Source: a candidate division Zixibacteria bacterium HGW-Zixibacteria-1
Lineage (GTDB): Bacteria > Zixibacteria > MSB-5A5 > GN15 > PGXB01
Length of the DNA: 64,000 nucleotides
Assembly: GCA_002838945.1 (NCBI GenBank)
Contig: PGXB01000005.1
Coordinates: 57,389 to 121,388 of the forward strand
Direction: 5' to 3'
The translations under genes were made by a program, and so were the position numbers. Below the pieces are notes generated by a model. That model had not been told where the DNA came from and did not search any database. It saw only the letters and a program-made list of their open reading frames with translations. This document shows positions 9,533-18,630 of the stretch, one piece after another (the first letter of the stretch is position 1; each line of letters opens with the position of its first letter).

Positions 9533-10228
9533 TTACCCCTCATCTTCCAGCGATGCATCCTTAATTGCGGTCACCTCGGCCAGCGCAATCTCCAGACCGT
9601 TGACCTGCAAATAGGCCGCACCATCGCGATAAAGAACACCCGTCACGCGCCCTTCGACGAATGTCGATGGCGTAAAGCTTTCGCCGCTGGAATCGGTGGC
9701 GCTGATCGAAATCGTGTAGTACCCCGATTCGAGGCGATTGCCGTTCATATCCTTGCCGTCCCAGACAATCGAGTTGCTGCCCGCCTCAATATCCTCCTGG
9801 GTCAGGGTGCGCACAACGGTCCCATCCATATTCAAAATGTCGATTTTCACTTCCGACGCAAAGTCGGTGGTCGAGTAATTTATTTTCGGCAGATTTTCCT
9901 CATCTAGATAAATATTATTGAAAGTCGCCTTGATATCCCGGCCGATCAGCGAGGTCGCCATGGTATTGTTGATGGTCTGCATCTGCAGATAGTCCCAAGC
10001 CAGCGAGTTATTGATCGATTCATTCATATTCTGCAGTTGTTCCAGCGATGAAAACTGTGCCAGCTCGGCAATAAACTGGGTGTCATCCATCGGCTCGAGA
10101 GGATCCTGATGCGTCAATTGCGCCACGAGCAACTGCAGAAAATCGTCTTTGCCGAGCGCCTGCATTGACCCGGTCAGTACCGGATTGCCGTTTGTGTCGG
10201 TTGCTATCGGTGAAATTATTCCCATCAT
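9533..10228 (-). CDS. flgD: Flagellar hook cap / scaffold protein FlgD
   Basis: FlgD caps the growing hook and is needed for FlgE polymerisation. The 231-residue protein has the N-terminal export/cap motif GKDDFLQLLVAQLTHQDPLE (about residues 27-46) with the following FIAELAQFSSLEQL, then the Ig-like FlgD domain with TLTQEDIEAGSNSIVWDGKD and a C-terminal beta region. It sits six bases after fliK. Confidence 0.96.
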   Translation of the reverse strand: MMGIISPIATDTNGNPVLTGSMQALGKDDFLQLLVAQLTHQDPLEPMDDTQFIAELAQFSSLEQLQNMNESINNSLAWDYLQMQTINNTMATSLIGRDIKATFNNIYLDEENLPKINYSTTDFASEVKIDILNMDGTVVRTLTQEDIEAGSNSIVWDGKDMNGNRLESGYYTISISATDSSGESFTPSTFVEGRVTGVLYRDGAAYLQVNGLEIALAEVTAIKDASLEDEG

Positions 10229-10234
10229 ATCCTC

Positions 10235-11788
10235 CTAGGCCAGCCAGTTGACTCCTGACCTGCCAATATATTGACTGCCGCGCGATGCACCGATAATGCC
10301 CGCCGGCTCATTTTCATACTTTCCCATCTCTCGCGACCAGCCGTAATGACGGCTCCCGCCCAGGCCCTGGTTCCCGTGCATATAACGCCGGCCGGTTTGA
10401 CCGCCGCCGACCGAAACCTGAAAGGCGTCGAGCCGGACACCTTTTTCAGCCAGATCGTCAAGAAGATTGTTGATATGCGATTCAACCGCACTCTGGGCCG
10501 ATGTGCTGTCCACCACCATGCGGCCCATAATACTATGGCCCTGCGATGACAGCGTCAGGCGTACCGTTCCCAGATGTTCCGGTTCGAGTTTTATGAATAT
10601 CGTGTGCTTGCTTTGTAAGTTTTTGGCGCTTAAATCTTCCGGTAAGACGAACTTCACCGAAGAAGGCTCCTGGGCCGCCCGGGAAGTATCAATCCTTGCA
10701 TTATCCTGCGACAATGATTCGGCGTTTATTCCCTTTATTGTCTGCGACTCGGCCGCATTGTCGGACAGTTCTGCTTTTGCATTAGGAATACTCGCCTTGT
10801 CCGAAACAGCCGCCGGCATTACTTTATCGCCGCTACCGGTCTTAGTGCCATTCGATTTATCATTATGATGATCAGTGTCTTCCTCGGATATTTGATCCGC
10901 CATATTTCCTTTTTCCATTCCGGAATTGCGAATCGTCGTCAAGGATTCAATATCGGATTTAGTTACGGATTCGGCCTTAACCACCGGCGCTTCTTTGGAT
11001 ATCTCCACCCGATTCACATTTAAACTATTCCTGACTCGCTCCATTACATCATCTGCGGCGGCATGATCGGCCGTAAATATTTTTTCACTTTCAAGTGGTG
11101 CAATAATGGACATGCCCCGGCGGTCAGTCATTATATTATTGTCCAATCGTGCGGCGGAGATATTGTGTTTCCCTGAGTTATCGATTGTATCATCAACCGG
11201 AATATTCTTGGTCACATTATTATTTTGATTATGACCGGCTGAAATATCCTGAATCGCATTGGCGTTCCGTTCGGCTTTGGCTAAAACCGCTTTAAGATCG
11301 ATCTGCATTCCCGGTTTATTGGTTTCGCCTTTGGCATTGCTCTGCTCGATAATGACCGGCGAAACATCCTGGTCTATAACATTTTCGTCTGAGATTACAC
11401 CTGTTTGATTAACCGACCCTATCTGCCCCTGAAGCATATCAGCAAGCTTTTCGCCCGCAGTTAAAGCATTTTCCGATGCGGCTTCAGGCGTCATTTCATC
11501 AATTGGAATAATCCCGCCGTTCTCATTAATATGCAGACCGGCCAGAAGCTCCAGATCGATTCCCAGGCCGAGAGGAGACATCATCGCTTCCTTAAGGATG
11601 TCTCTTCCCTCGCTTAACGACTTCATATTTTCGTGAAGCTGTCCCTTTTCTGTCATGGTGCCTTCCAGCATCGTCGCAAAATTATCGCCGCCCGACGCTT
11701 TCGGCATACCGGAAGCACTTTCCTTCGGCGCTTTAACGCTGATGGAATCGATATTTGCCATATCCGGCATCTGCATAAAGGAATTCAT
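10235..11788 (-). CDS. fliK: Flagellar hook-length control protein FliK
   Basis: FliK measures hook length and triggers the FlhB switch. The 517-residue protein has a long polar, low-complexity N-terminus and middle, and the C-terminal Flg_hook domain at about residues 395-460 with KLEPEHLGTVRLTLSSQG and AVESHINNLLDDLAEKGVRL. The last 60 residues are Gly/Arg/Tyr-rich. It directly abuts motE (one-base spacing) and precedes flgD. Confidence 0.93.
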   Translation of the reverse strand: MNSFMQMPDMANIDSISVKAPKESASGMPKASGGDNFATMLEGTMTEKGQLHENMKSLSEGRDILKEAMMSPLGLGIDLELLAGLHINENGGIIPIDEMTPEAASENALTAGEKLADMLQGQIGSVNQTGVISDENVIDQDVSPVIIEQSNAKGETNKPGMQIDLKAVLAKAERNANAIQDISAGHNQNNNVTKNIPVDDTIDNSGKHNISAARLDNNIMTDRRGMSIIAPLESEKIFTADHAAADDVMERVRNSLNVNRVEISKEAPVVKAESVTKSDIESLTTIRNSGMEKGNMADQISEEDTDHHNDKSNGTKTGSGDKVMPAAVSDKASIPNAKAELSDNAAESQTIKGINAESLSQDNARIDTSRAAQEPSSVKFVLPEDLSAKNLQSKHTIFIKLEPEHLGTVRLTLSSQGHSIMGRMVVDSTSAQSAVESHINNLLDDLAEKGVRLDAFQVSVGGGQTGRRYMHGNQGLGGSRHYGWSREMGKYENEPAGIIGASRGSQYIGRSGVNWLA

Positions 11789-12574
11789 CTAATTCTCCAG
11801 CACCGTGATCATGTCGGTCGAAAGTTCGGCCGCTCGTTTCGGGGGCAACAATGCCAGAATTTTCGAGGCATTGGCAGGTTTCATGCGGGGCAGAATCGAG
11901 ACAACGACTTCATCCGACAAGTTGGCAAACAGCCGCGCCACCTCATTGGCTTTCATCCCGTCGTACAAACGGGCCAGTTGTATTATCCTGGCCGATTCCG
12001 CCTGCTCGATTTTTAACAAACCCTGATCCACTTTATATTTCATCAGCTCAAGCTCTTTTGCCTTGATCCCGATCTCACTTTTTTCTTCAGCGAACCTGGC
12101 CATCTCTTTTTGTATCCAGCTCAAGGTATCCAGCGAATCCTGGGGGTTCATGCCAAGCTCCGCGTTTTCCATATCCGGTGTAATGAAAAGGTAATCCAGT
12201 TCTTTCATGATCCCCGCGGTATCGATCTCAATCTTGGAAACATCCTCTTTGGCGATTTTTCTTGCCGCTTCTTCAGCCTTGATGTCCACCGTGGAACTGT
12301 CATGCTTTTTAATATCAGGCAGGTTATTTGTAGCGGCGGTGGTATTGCTCGTTGCAGCTTCCGGCGTTTCCATAGTCTGTTTGAATGCGAAACTGCCGCC
12401 TAATATAAAGAAGTAAATAGCAGCCGAAATCGCGAAGGCCCCGGCGGCTGATGCCGCGGGAACCAGAAACTTCTTTAAGTTTAAGCTTTTCAGCCTGCTA
12501 AAAATCGAAACCTTGGCCACGACTTCTTCGGCCGCTTCGTTCGGTTCCTGATCTTTTTTGCTTTCTTCTACCAT
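11789..12574 (-). CDS. motE: MotE-like flagellar protein with MgtE N-terminal-type domain
   Basis: The 261-residue protein has a cytosolic head, one membrane helix at about residues 37-60, a long coiled coil (about 130-200) and a C-terminal MgtE_N-like helical domain with LYDGMKANEVARLFANLSDE and KILALLPPKRAAELSTDM. This is the arrangement of MotE, a chaperone-like partner of MotC in Rhizobium, and of the ylxF genes next to fliK elsewhere. It is the first gene after the sigma-54 promoter, so the flgB-to-fliJ block that normally comes earlier must be elsewhere. Confidence 0.8.
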   Translation of the reverse strand: MVEESKKDQEPNEAAEEVVAKVSIFSRLKSLNLKKFLVPAASAAGAFAISAAIYFFILGGSFAFKQTMETPEAATSNTTAATNNLPDIKKHDSSTVDIKAEEAARKIAKEDVSKIEIDTAGIMKELDYLFITPDMENAELGMNPQDSLDTLSWIQKEMARFAEEKSEIGIKAKELELMKYKVDQGLLKIEQAESARIIQLARLYDGMKANEVARLFANLSDEVVVSILPRMKPANASKILALLPPKRAAELSTDMITVLEN

Positions 12575-12613
12575 ATACCAATAGACCTATTTATATTTCT
12601 CCGGCTTCCATTT

Positions 12614-12630
12614 AAGCATGACGCGTGCCA
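12614..12630 (-). promoter_or_regulatory. Sigma-54 promoter of the flagellar operon
   Basis: On the minus strand the sequence reads TGGCACGCGTCATGCTT. It has the invariant GG at 12629-12628 and GC at 12617-12616 separated by exactly ten bases, and a full TGGCACG upstream element. Predicted transcription would start near 12604, leaving a leader of about 30 bases before motE. Sigma-54 control of hook and export genes is known in several phyla. Confidence 0.85.
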
Positions 12631-12826
12631 AACTTGCCGAACGCCATTTCAATTGATTATGATACAACGCCTTACGCAAAGCGCGAAGGCTTCGACATTT
12701 ATTTCATGGATGCGGTTTCGAGAAAACTTTTCCGGTTCACGAGAGTAATTTATTCAAATAACGGTGAGCCCCGACAAATCAAATAACGGATTACTATATT
12801 ATGAGAACAATTTGTCGTTGAAGAAA

Positions 12827-14107
12827 TCAGTCGCGCATTTTGGCGACAAGATGACTTTGATTGATTCCGACAATCGCCATCTCCAATATCTCTTTCCCGC
12901 CGCCGAGACCTTCCGGGATGGCCACTTTGAGATAATTGTCGGTGATGCCCCAGTAATGATTGCCGCGGCGGGCGCGATGTTCCGAGATAACATAAGCCCT
13001 CCGGCCCACCTCCCTTTTCAGCGCCGCCGTATAATGCTTTTTGGAAATATCCCGCAAAACCGCATTGCGTTCTTTGATCACTTCCGGGTTGATCTTGTCC
13101 GGCATTTCCGAAGCCGGCGTGTTCGGACGATCCGAATATGAGAACACATGCAGGTAATCCAGCAAACCCGAGTCGGCCGTTTCCACCGACCGCTGAAAAT
13201 CTTCATCGGTCTCGCCCGGAAATCCGACAATGATATCCGCCCCGACCACGATATTTTCGATTCTGCTCCTGGCATAGCCGACAATATCGAGATATCTGGC
13301 CGAATCATACGGCCGGTTCATCATTTTTAGAATCCTGTCCGATCCGGACTGAAGCGGAATATGCAAATGCCGGCAGACTCGTCGCCCGCCGTCAGACATC
13401 GCCGCAATCAGATCGTCGTTGACTTCCTGTGGCTCAATCGACGACAACCGGATTCGCGGAATGGTTGTCTTCTCCAGAATATGGCGCACCAGCCTACCCG
13501 GCGAGGCGATCTCTCCGTGCCTATATTGCCCGATATGAACGCCGGTCAGCACGACTTCATGATAACCATGCTCATATAACAGGTTGATCTCGTCAATTAT
13601 TTCCTCAGCGGGACGATTCGTCAATTCCCCGCGCACCAGCGGAATAATACAATAGGCGCAGCGCTGGTTGCAGCCGTCGCCGATCTTTATCCAGGCCCGG
13701 TTATGCTGATGAAACTCCGCTATCACCTTCGGATACGAAGTCCGCTCCGCCGAATCAAACAATGCGGGGAATTTATGCCGCAAAATATCAAGAATCTTTT
13801 CTTTCTCGCTATTGTTGACAATCAGGTCAACCCCATTGAGCCGGGCGACTTTTTCCGGATCGGCATCAACATAACAGCCGACCACCACCACCGGCGGCTT
13901 TTCGCTCCGCCGGGCGGCCCGGGAAATGATATTGCGGCATGAAGCATCGGCCCGCCCCGTCACGGTGCAGGTGTTTATTATATAAAGGTCGGCCGGGTCG
14001 CTGAACTCAACCCGCTCGAACCCATATTCAAGCAGTTGTCCCGCGATCCTCTCGGTCTCATACTGGTTGAGACGGCAGCCGATTGTTTCCAAAGCGACTT
14101 TTTTCAT
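12827..14107 (-). CDS. mtaB: tRNA (t6A37) methylthiotransferase MtaB
   Basis: MtaB is a radical-SAM enzyme that adds a methylthio group to t6A at tRNA position 37, giving ms2t6A. Taking ATG at 14107, residues C11, C47 and C78 form the N-terminal cluster, and the SAM cluster motif is C146-x3-C150-x2-C153 (GCNQRCAYC). The GCRLNQYE opening and INTCTVTGRAD motif separate it from MiaB and RimO. An upstream in-frame TTG at 14134 overlaps the terminator and is less likely. A perfect TATAAT lies six bases before the ATG, and no ribosome binding site is visible. Confidence 0.94.
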   Translation of the reverse strand: MKKVALETIGCRLNQYETERIAGQLLEYGFERVEFSDPADLYIINTCTVTGRADASCRNIISRAARRSEKPPVVVVGCYVDADPEKVARLNGVDLIVNNSEKEKILDILRHKFPALFDSAERTSYPKVIAEFHQHNRAWIKIGDGCNQRCAYCIIPLVRGELTNRPAEEIIDEINLLYEHGYHEVVLTGVHIGQYRHGEIASPGRLVRHILEKTTIPRIRLSSIEPQEVNDDLIAAMSDGGRRVCRHLHIPLQSGSDRILKMMNRPYDSARYLDIVGYARSRIENIVVGADIIVGFPGETDEDFQRSVETADSGLLDYLHVFSYSDRPNTPASEMPDKINPEVIKERNAVLRDISKKHYTAALKREVGRRAYVISEHRARRGNHYWGITDNYLKVAIPEGLGGGKEILEMAIVGINQSHLVAKMRD

Positions 14108-14113
14108 CACGTC

Positions 14114-14119
14114 ATTATA
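14114..14119 (-). promoter_or_regulatory. -10 box of mtaB, leaderless-type
   Basis: TATAAT on the minus strand lies exactly six bases before the mtaB ATG at 14107. The corresponding -35 position (TTTATT, 17-base spacer) falls in the T tract of the rpsA terminator. Transcription would begin at or next to the start codon. Confidence 0.5.
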
Positions 14120-14130
14120 CGCATTCCCGG

Positions 14131-14166
14131 ACAAAAAATAAAGCGGCGATCGCTCGCCGCTTTTTT
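14131..14166. terminator. Bidirectional-type terminator between rpsA and mtaB
   Basis: A perfect nine-base stem, AAGCGGCGA at 14141-14149 with TCGCCGCTT at 14154-14162, closes a four-base loop. A T run follows on the plus side and an A run precedes it, giving a T-rich tail on the minus strand where rpsA ends at 14232. Confidence 0.88.
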
Positions 14167-14231
14167 ATGCCAATTACATTATTCGGTCTTCAATCACGCC
14201 GGGTGGCTTTCCCTCCGGCGCCGATGTGGCA

Positions 14232-16319
14232 TCACTCCTTGGGCTCATCTTCCGCCGGCGGCTGTTCGGCAGCCGGTTCAGGATTCCCCTCAGGTTCGGT
14301 CCCGGCCGGCGCGGTTTCGCCTTCCGGTTCCGATGCCGTCATCACTTCCGAGGAATTTTCACTGATGACATCACCTAATGTGACCGTCCGTGTGGGATGA
14401 TTCGCAACGAACTGATCCAGTTCGGTCTTTTCGCGCTTCTTATAATAAGCGGCGACCGAAAGCACGATCTTGTGCGCCGGACGATCCAGTTCGATCACCT
14501 GCAACGGGATCTGCTCCCCTTCGTTGAAGGCGTCGGCCGGATTCTCCAGTTCCGGTTTGCCGAGCTGATGCGTCGGGACAAAACCCTCGACCTCACCGTC
14601 GAGCTCAACCGTTACGCCGCGGTCAAGCACACGCGTGATGGCGCCGAGGCAGTCGGTTCCAACCGCATACTTCTTGGCAATATCGGGCCATGGATCATTC
14701 TTGAGCTGCTTGTAACCGAGAGAAATGCGACGATTCTCATGATCGATTCTCAAAATCTTGATTTCGATCTTGTCGCCCTTTTTCATCAGCTCCGATGGGT
14801 GCTGAATGCGCTTGGTCCATGACATATCGGAGATATGAATCAAACCGTCAATGCCTTCTTCGAGTTCGATAAAGGCGCCGAAAGCGGTCAGATTGCGGAC
14901 CTTGCCCGAGACAACTTTGCTCACCGGGTATTTCTCTTCGATGGTCTCCCATGGATCGGGCTCCATCTGCTTAATTCCAAGCGAGATTTTCTCATTCTCA
15001 CGATCGACCGAAAGCACCACCGCGTCAATCTTGTCGCCGACATTCATTATCTTCGACGGGTGCTTGATATGTTGGGTCCAGGACATCTCGGAAATGTGAA
15101 TCAATCCCTCGACACCCTTCTCCAGCTCGACAAAGGCACCGTAATCCGTGATTGAAACCACTTTTCCGGTAACCTTCTTGCCGATCGGATATTTCTCTTC
15201 GATATTCTCCCACGGATAGGGAGTAAGCTGTTTCAAGCCAAGAGAAATTCGTGAGGTCTTCTCGTCAAAATCAAGGATCTTCACCTGAATCTTATCGCCC
15301 AGGCTGACCAGTTCGCTCGGATGCTTGATCCGGCCCCAGGACATATCGGTGATGTGAAGCAGACCGTCAACACCATCGAGATCGATGAAAACACCAAAAT
15401 CGGTGATGTTCTTGACAATACCCTCACGCGTCTGTTGAACCTGAATTTCGCTGAGAAGCGCGTCACGCTTCGATTCTCTTTCTTCTTCGAGAACCACCCG
15501 GCGCGACACGACAATATTGCGACGGCTCTTGTTGAGCTTGATAATCTTCAGTTCCATCATCGAACCGATCAATGCATCGAAATCCGGCACCTGCCGCAAT
15601 GCAATCTGGGAACCGGGAAGGAATGCGTCGACACCCATGATATCGACCACCACGCCACCCTTGATGCGGCGGACAATCCGGCCGTTGACCAGATCACCGG
15701 CATCATGAATATCACGGATCCTGTCCCAAACCATCATGAAATCGGCCTTCTGTTTTGATAAAATCAACTGGCCGTTCGAGTCCTCGATCTGCTCCAGGAA
15801 TACATCGATCCTGTCGCCGACCGCAATGTTAATCGGTTCGGGAAATTCGTGAAGCGGGATAATACCTTCCGATTTGAATCCGACATCGACAATAACATCG
15901 TCCTTGGATACCCCAAGAACCGTGCCGCTGACTATTTCACCCTCTTTGATATCCTTGATAGTACTGTCATACATCTCAAGGAGCTGGGTGTACTCGTCTT
16001 CGGAATATTCACGGCTGTCGATTTCGGTCAGTTTCATGGCCTCGACAACCCTGATATTATCGACGAACGTATCTTCTCGTTCTTTGCGGGCTACCGCTTT
16101 TTCGGCCAGACGCGTCGTGCGCGCCGTGACGATTTTTTCCTGCGATGATTCTTCTTCAGTCGATACCTTGACTTCTTCAACCTCACTCGCCTTGACCAAT
16201 TTTACCTTTTTGGACTTGGTCTTCTTGGCGCTGGAAGCTTTTCGCTTGGTAAGCTTTGGAGTCTTATCACCTCCAGTCTTTGTGGATTTTTTCTCAATCT
16301 GTTTTTTGGCTTCTGCCAT
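14232..16319 (-). CDS. rpsA: 30S ribosomal protein S1
   Basis: S1 binds mRNA on the small ribosomal subunit and promotes initiation on structured messages. The 695-residue protein has six S1 OB-fold repeats between about residues 105 and 605, with the repeated signature GLIHISDMSW in repeats 3-5. Two ends are unusual: about 85 residues of Lys/Ala/Glu-rich sequence before the first repeat, and a Pro/Glu-rich tail of about 50 residues. It lies downstream of cmk and plsC but has its own promoter. A GGAGG site precedes the ATG. Confidence 0.96.
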   Translation of the reverse strand: MAEAKKQIEKKSTKTGGDKTPKLTKRKASSAKKTKSKKVKLVKASEVEEVKVSTEEESSQEKIVTARTTRLAEKAVARKEREDTFVDNIRVVEAMKLTEIDSREYSEDEYTQLLEMYDSTIKDIKEGEIVSGTVLGVSKDDVIVDVGFKSEGIIPLHEFPEPINIAVGDRIDVFLEQIEDSNGQLILSKQKADFMMVWDRIRDIHDAGDLVNGRIVRRIKGGVVVDIMGVDAFLPGSQIALRQVPDFDALIGSMMELKIIKLNKSRRNIVVSRRVVLEEERESKRDALLSEIQVQQTREGIVKNITDFGVFIDLDGVDGLLHITDMSWGRIKHPSELVSLGDKIQVKILDFDEKTSRISLGLKQLTPYPWENIEEKYPIGKKVTGKVVSITDYGAFVELEKGVEGLIHISEMSWTQHIKHPSKIMNVGDKIDAVVLSVDRENEKISLGIKQMEPDPWETIEEKYPVSKVVSGKVRNLTAFGAFIELEEGIDGLIHISDMSWTKRIQHPSELMKKGDKIEIKILRIDHENRRISLGYKQLKNDPWPDIAKKYAVGTDCLGAITRVLDRGVTVELDGEVEGFVPTHQLGKPELENPADAFNEGEQIPLQVIELDRPAHKIVLSVAAYYKKREKTELDQFVANHPTRTVTLGDVISENSSEVMTASEPEGETAPAGTEPEGNPEPAAEQPPAEDEPKE

Positions 16320-16335
16320 TTTTGAAAATTCCTCC

Positions 16336-16387
16336 TTCGAACTATATTTATCCCGGCGCGATAAATCACACGGGTGGGATATTCGAA
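16336..16387 (-). promoter_or_regulatory. Leader hairpin next to the rpsA ribosome binding site
   Basis: Within the rpsA leader, TTCGAA at 16382-16387 can pair with TTCGAA at 16336-16341, and GGGAT at 16376-16380 with ATCCC at 16350-16354, forming a bulged stem whose end touches the GGAGG. Autogenous control of S1 through its leader is known in E. coli; a similar control here is inferred. Confidence 0.45.
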
Positions 16388-16430
16388 TATAAAAGTCGAT
16401 TCAATCTATTATTTATCGACTAAGCCTTAC

Positions 16431-16459
16431 AATATTGAATATAATTTCTTTATTGTCAA
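16431..16459 (-). promoter_or_regulatory. rpsA promoter
   Basis: On the minus strand a perfect -35 TTGACA (16459-16454) and a -10 AATATT (16436-16431) are separated by 17 bases. The -35 overlaps the very end of plsC. Transcription would start near 16424, giving a leader of about 105 bases. Confidence 0.65.
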
Positions 16460-17082
16460 GCACTTCGGTCATGTTTTTGAGAATCTTTTTTCAGGTCGCT
16501 AATACGTCCCATTACCGCCTCGGCCAGCATCCGATAACCATCCTTGGTGTCCGGATAGTCTTTAGATTCACTGCTGTCCAAAGGTTTCCCGATTACCACC
16601 GAAAGCCTCTCCCGGCCCAGAAAACAGGCTAACAGCCTGTTTGATCCCGAAATATAAGCCGGTATAATCGGGGCCCCGGTCTTGAGGGCAACCAGGCCGA
16701 CACCCGGCTTGGCCGGAAGAAAACCATTCGTCCTCGAGCGGGTTCCTTCAAGGAAAATCAGCAGCCCGTCACCTTTTTTCAAAATCTCCACCGCCAGCTC
16801 CAGGGCCCGGCGGTCAAAACCCCGGTGAATCGGATGCGAGTTTAGATTTCGTATCACCGTGCCAAGAATGAAAATATTGAATAACTCCTTCTTGGCCATA
16901 AAATGAATGGGACGTTTGATGGAAGTGGACAACATGGGCGGGTCGGCCAGAGAGATATGATTACTGGCAAGAATAAAAGGGCCCTCGCGGGGGATGTTTT
17001 CAAGGCCCCTTACTTTTCTCCTGAATATAATCTGGGCGATCGAACGCGCCAACCGCCAGCAAAACCAGTAAAAAAAAGTCAT
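16456..17082 (-). CDS. plsC: 1-acyl-sn-glycerol-3-phosphate acyltransferase
   Basis: PlsC acylates lysophosphatidate to phosphatidate at the inner membrane. The 208-residue protein carries the acyltransferase motif NHISLAD (H42, D47) and the substrate motif FLEGTRS near residue 113. An N-terminal hydrophobic helix precedes the domain. It overlaps the cmk stop by four bases (ATGA), the common cmk-plsC pairing; the ispH that often follows is instead at 55.4 kb. Confidence 0.94.
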   Translation of the reverse strand: MTFFYWFCWRLARSIAQIIFRRKVRGLENIPREGPFILASNHISLADPPMLSTSIKRPIHFMAKKELFNIFILGTVIRNLNSHPIHRGFDRRALELAVEILKKGDGLLIFLEGTRSRTNGFLPAKPGVGLVALKTGAPIIPAYISGSNRLLACFLGRERLSVVIGKPLDSSESKDYPDTKDGYRMLAEAVMGRISDLKKDSQKHDRSA

Positions 17083-17783
17083 TTTTTGATAAAACGCGCC
17101 TGGATCAGCTTAATGATTTTATCAACCTGTTCTTCTATATTCAAATTAGTCGTATCGACAAGAACCGAATCGCGGGTGCGTGTCAGAGGGGAATTGGACC
17201 GGCCGCTGTCATAATCATCGCGGCGCGCTAAAAGCTCCATTTGCTCTTCAAGTGTCGAGTTGATTCCCTGCCGCGAAAAATCAATCAGCCGGCGGCGGGC
17301 CCGTTCCTGCAGGGAAGCTTCGAGATAGACCTTGATATCGGCATCCGGAAAAACGACCGAGGTCGTGTCGCGCCCTTCGGCTACCACCCCGCCCTTTCTG
17401 GCCATTTCTCTTTGTCGCGCCACCATGGCCTCCCTGACCCCGGCGTGCGCCGAGACCGGCGATACGGCAGAGGTAACTTCGGGCGAACGGATAGCCTCCG
17501 TCACATCCAGTCCGTTAAGAAACACTTGATTGACGTCCGCCTCGGTCTTGAATTCAATCGTCACTCTCGATGCAATGGCTTCAAGAGCGCGGGCATCTTC
17601 CGGCGAAACCCCGTTTTCCAGGGCAAAAAGGGTCACCGCGCGATACATCGCCCCGGTGTCGAGATAAATAAATCCCAGCCTCGCCGCAAGCATTTTGGCC
17701 GTCGTCGATTTGCCCGATCCGGCCGGACCGTCGATGGCTATTATCTTTCCCTCGAGCGCCGATAATTTGTAAGGTCTTGACAT
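17079..17783 (-). CDS. cmk: Cytidylate kinase
   Basis: Cmk phosphorylates CMP and dCMP. With ATG at 17783 the product has 234 residues and opens with the P-loop GPAGSGKS at residues 19-26, followed by YLDTGAMYRAVT and the CMP-binding region EGRDTTSVVFPDADIKVYL. An in-frame TTG at 17801 could add six residues, but ATG is preferred. It overlaps plsC by four bases. Confidence 0.95.
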   Translation of the reverse strand: MSRPYKLSALEGKIIAIDGPAGSGKSTTAKMLAARLGFIYLDTGAMYRAVTLFALENGVSPEDARALEAIASRVTIEFKTEADVNQVFLNGLDVTEAIRSPEVTSAVSPVSAHAGVREAMVARQREMARKGGVVAEGRDTTSVVFPDADIKVYLEASLQERARRRLIDFSRQGINSTLEEQMELLARRDDYDSGRSNSPLTRTRDSVLVDTTNLNIEEQVDKIIKLIQARFIKK

Positions 17784-17862
17784 AGTTGTTATATCACGCA
17801 AAAATGATTAAATCCGATTTCATTGCTGCGTCATTTGCCCCATCAATACATATTTTCAAATA

Positions 17863-18630
17863 CTAGTCCGAGTCATTGGAATGACCGAACCATTTGCTCT
17901 CCAGCCGATCGTATTCGCCCTTTTCCTGAATCAATTCAAGCGCCGAATCTATCTTGCCCAGGAGCTCGGCATCATCCTTGCGCACCGCAATACCATAATG
18001 CTCGGTCGATAACAGCTCTCCCACCGTTTTCGCACGACCCTGGCTTTTAATATATGCCATGGTGGTCGGATAATCATTGAGGACGGCGTCGATATGTCCG
18101 TTTTCCATATCGATAAAGGCCGCGCCGATATTATCAAAGGAAAAGACGGTCAGCCCCTCCAGCGATTTGGCCATCCTTTCGCCGGTCGTGCCCAACTGGA
18201 CGCCCACTTTGCGGCCCCGAAGATCATCCACCGATTTAATGACCGAATCTCCCAGTGACACCGCCACAATTTGTCCGGCCAGATAATAAGACTTCGAGAA
18301 TGAAACGGAAGCTTCCCTCTGCGGGGTTATCGTCATGGCCGAAATTATACAGTCATATTTGTGGTTCTTCAGACCGGGAATGATGCCGTCAAATGGGGTA
18401 ATGATAAACTCCGGTGTCCAGCCGTTCACGCGGCAGATGGCGCCGATAATATCCATATCGAATCCTTCGGGCAGGCCGCTGTCGGTATTGACCAGTTCAA
18501 AGGGCGGATAGGTGGCATCGGTACCCACTAACAGGACCGATTTCTCCTTCCAGACCGGAATATCTTTCTCCCCGGCGCACCCGAACACAAACAGGGCAAT
18601 AAATATGGTAATAATAAACTTTCTGGTCAT
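17863..18630 (-). CDS. Amino-acid-type periplasmic solute-binding lipoprotein (SBP_bac_3)
   Basis: A 255-residue ABC-type binding protein of the family that binds polar amino acids. A lipoprotein signal ends at C18 (LFVFGC). The mature part has the SBP_bac_3 opening LLVGTDATYPPFELVN, the central GFDMDIIGAICR, ISAMTITPQREASVSFS and the hinge region LRGRKVGVQLGTTGE. No permease or ATPase gene adjoins it, so it is an orphan and either feeds a transporter encoded elsewhere or acts as a sensor subunit. The ligand cannot be told from sequence. Confidence 0.88.
   Translation of the reverse strand: MTRKFIITIFIALFVFGCAGEKDIPVWKEKSVLLVGTDATYPPFELVNTDSGLPEGFDMDIIGAICRVNGWTPEFIITPFDGIIPGLKNHKYDCIISAMTITPQREASVSFSKSYYLAGQIVAVSLGDSVIKSVDDLRGRKVGVQLGTTGERMAKSLEGLTVFSFDNIGAAFIDMENGHIDAVLNDYPTTMAYIKSQGRAKTVGELLSTEHYGIAVRKDDAELLGKIDSALELIQEKGEYDRLESKWFGHSNDSD

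Noticed and set aside
12772..12817. Inverted repeat CGACAAAT / ATTTGTCG after mtaB
   Set aside because: Arms are eight bases with a 30-base spacer and no T tract, so it is not a convincing terminator.
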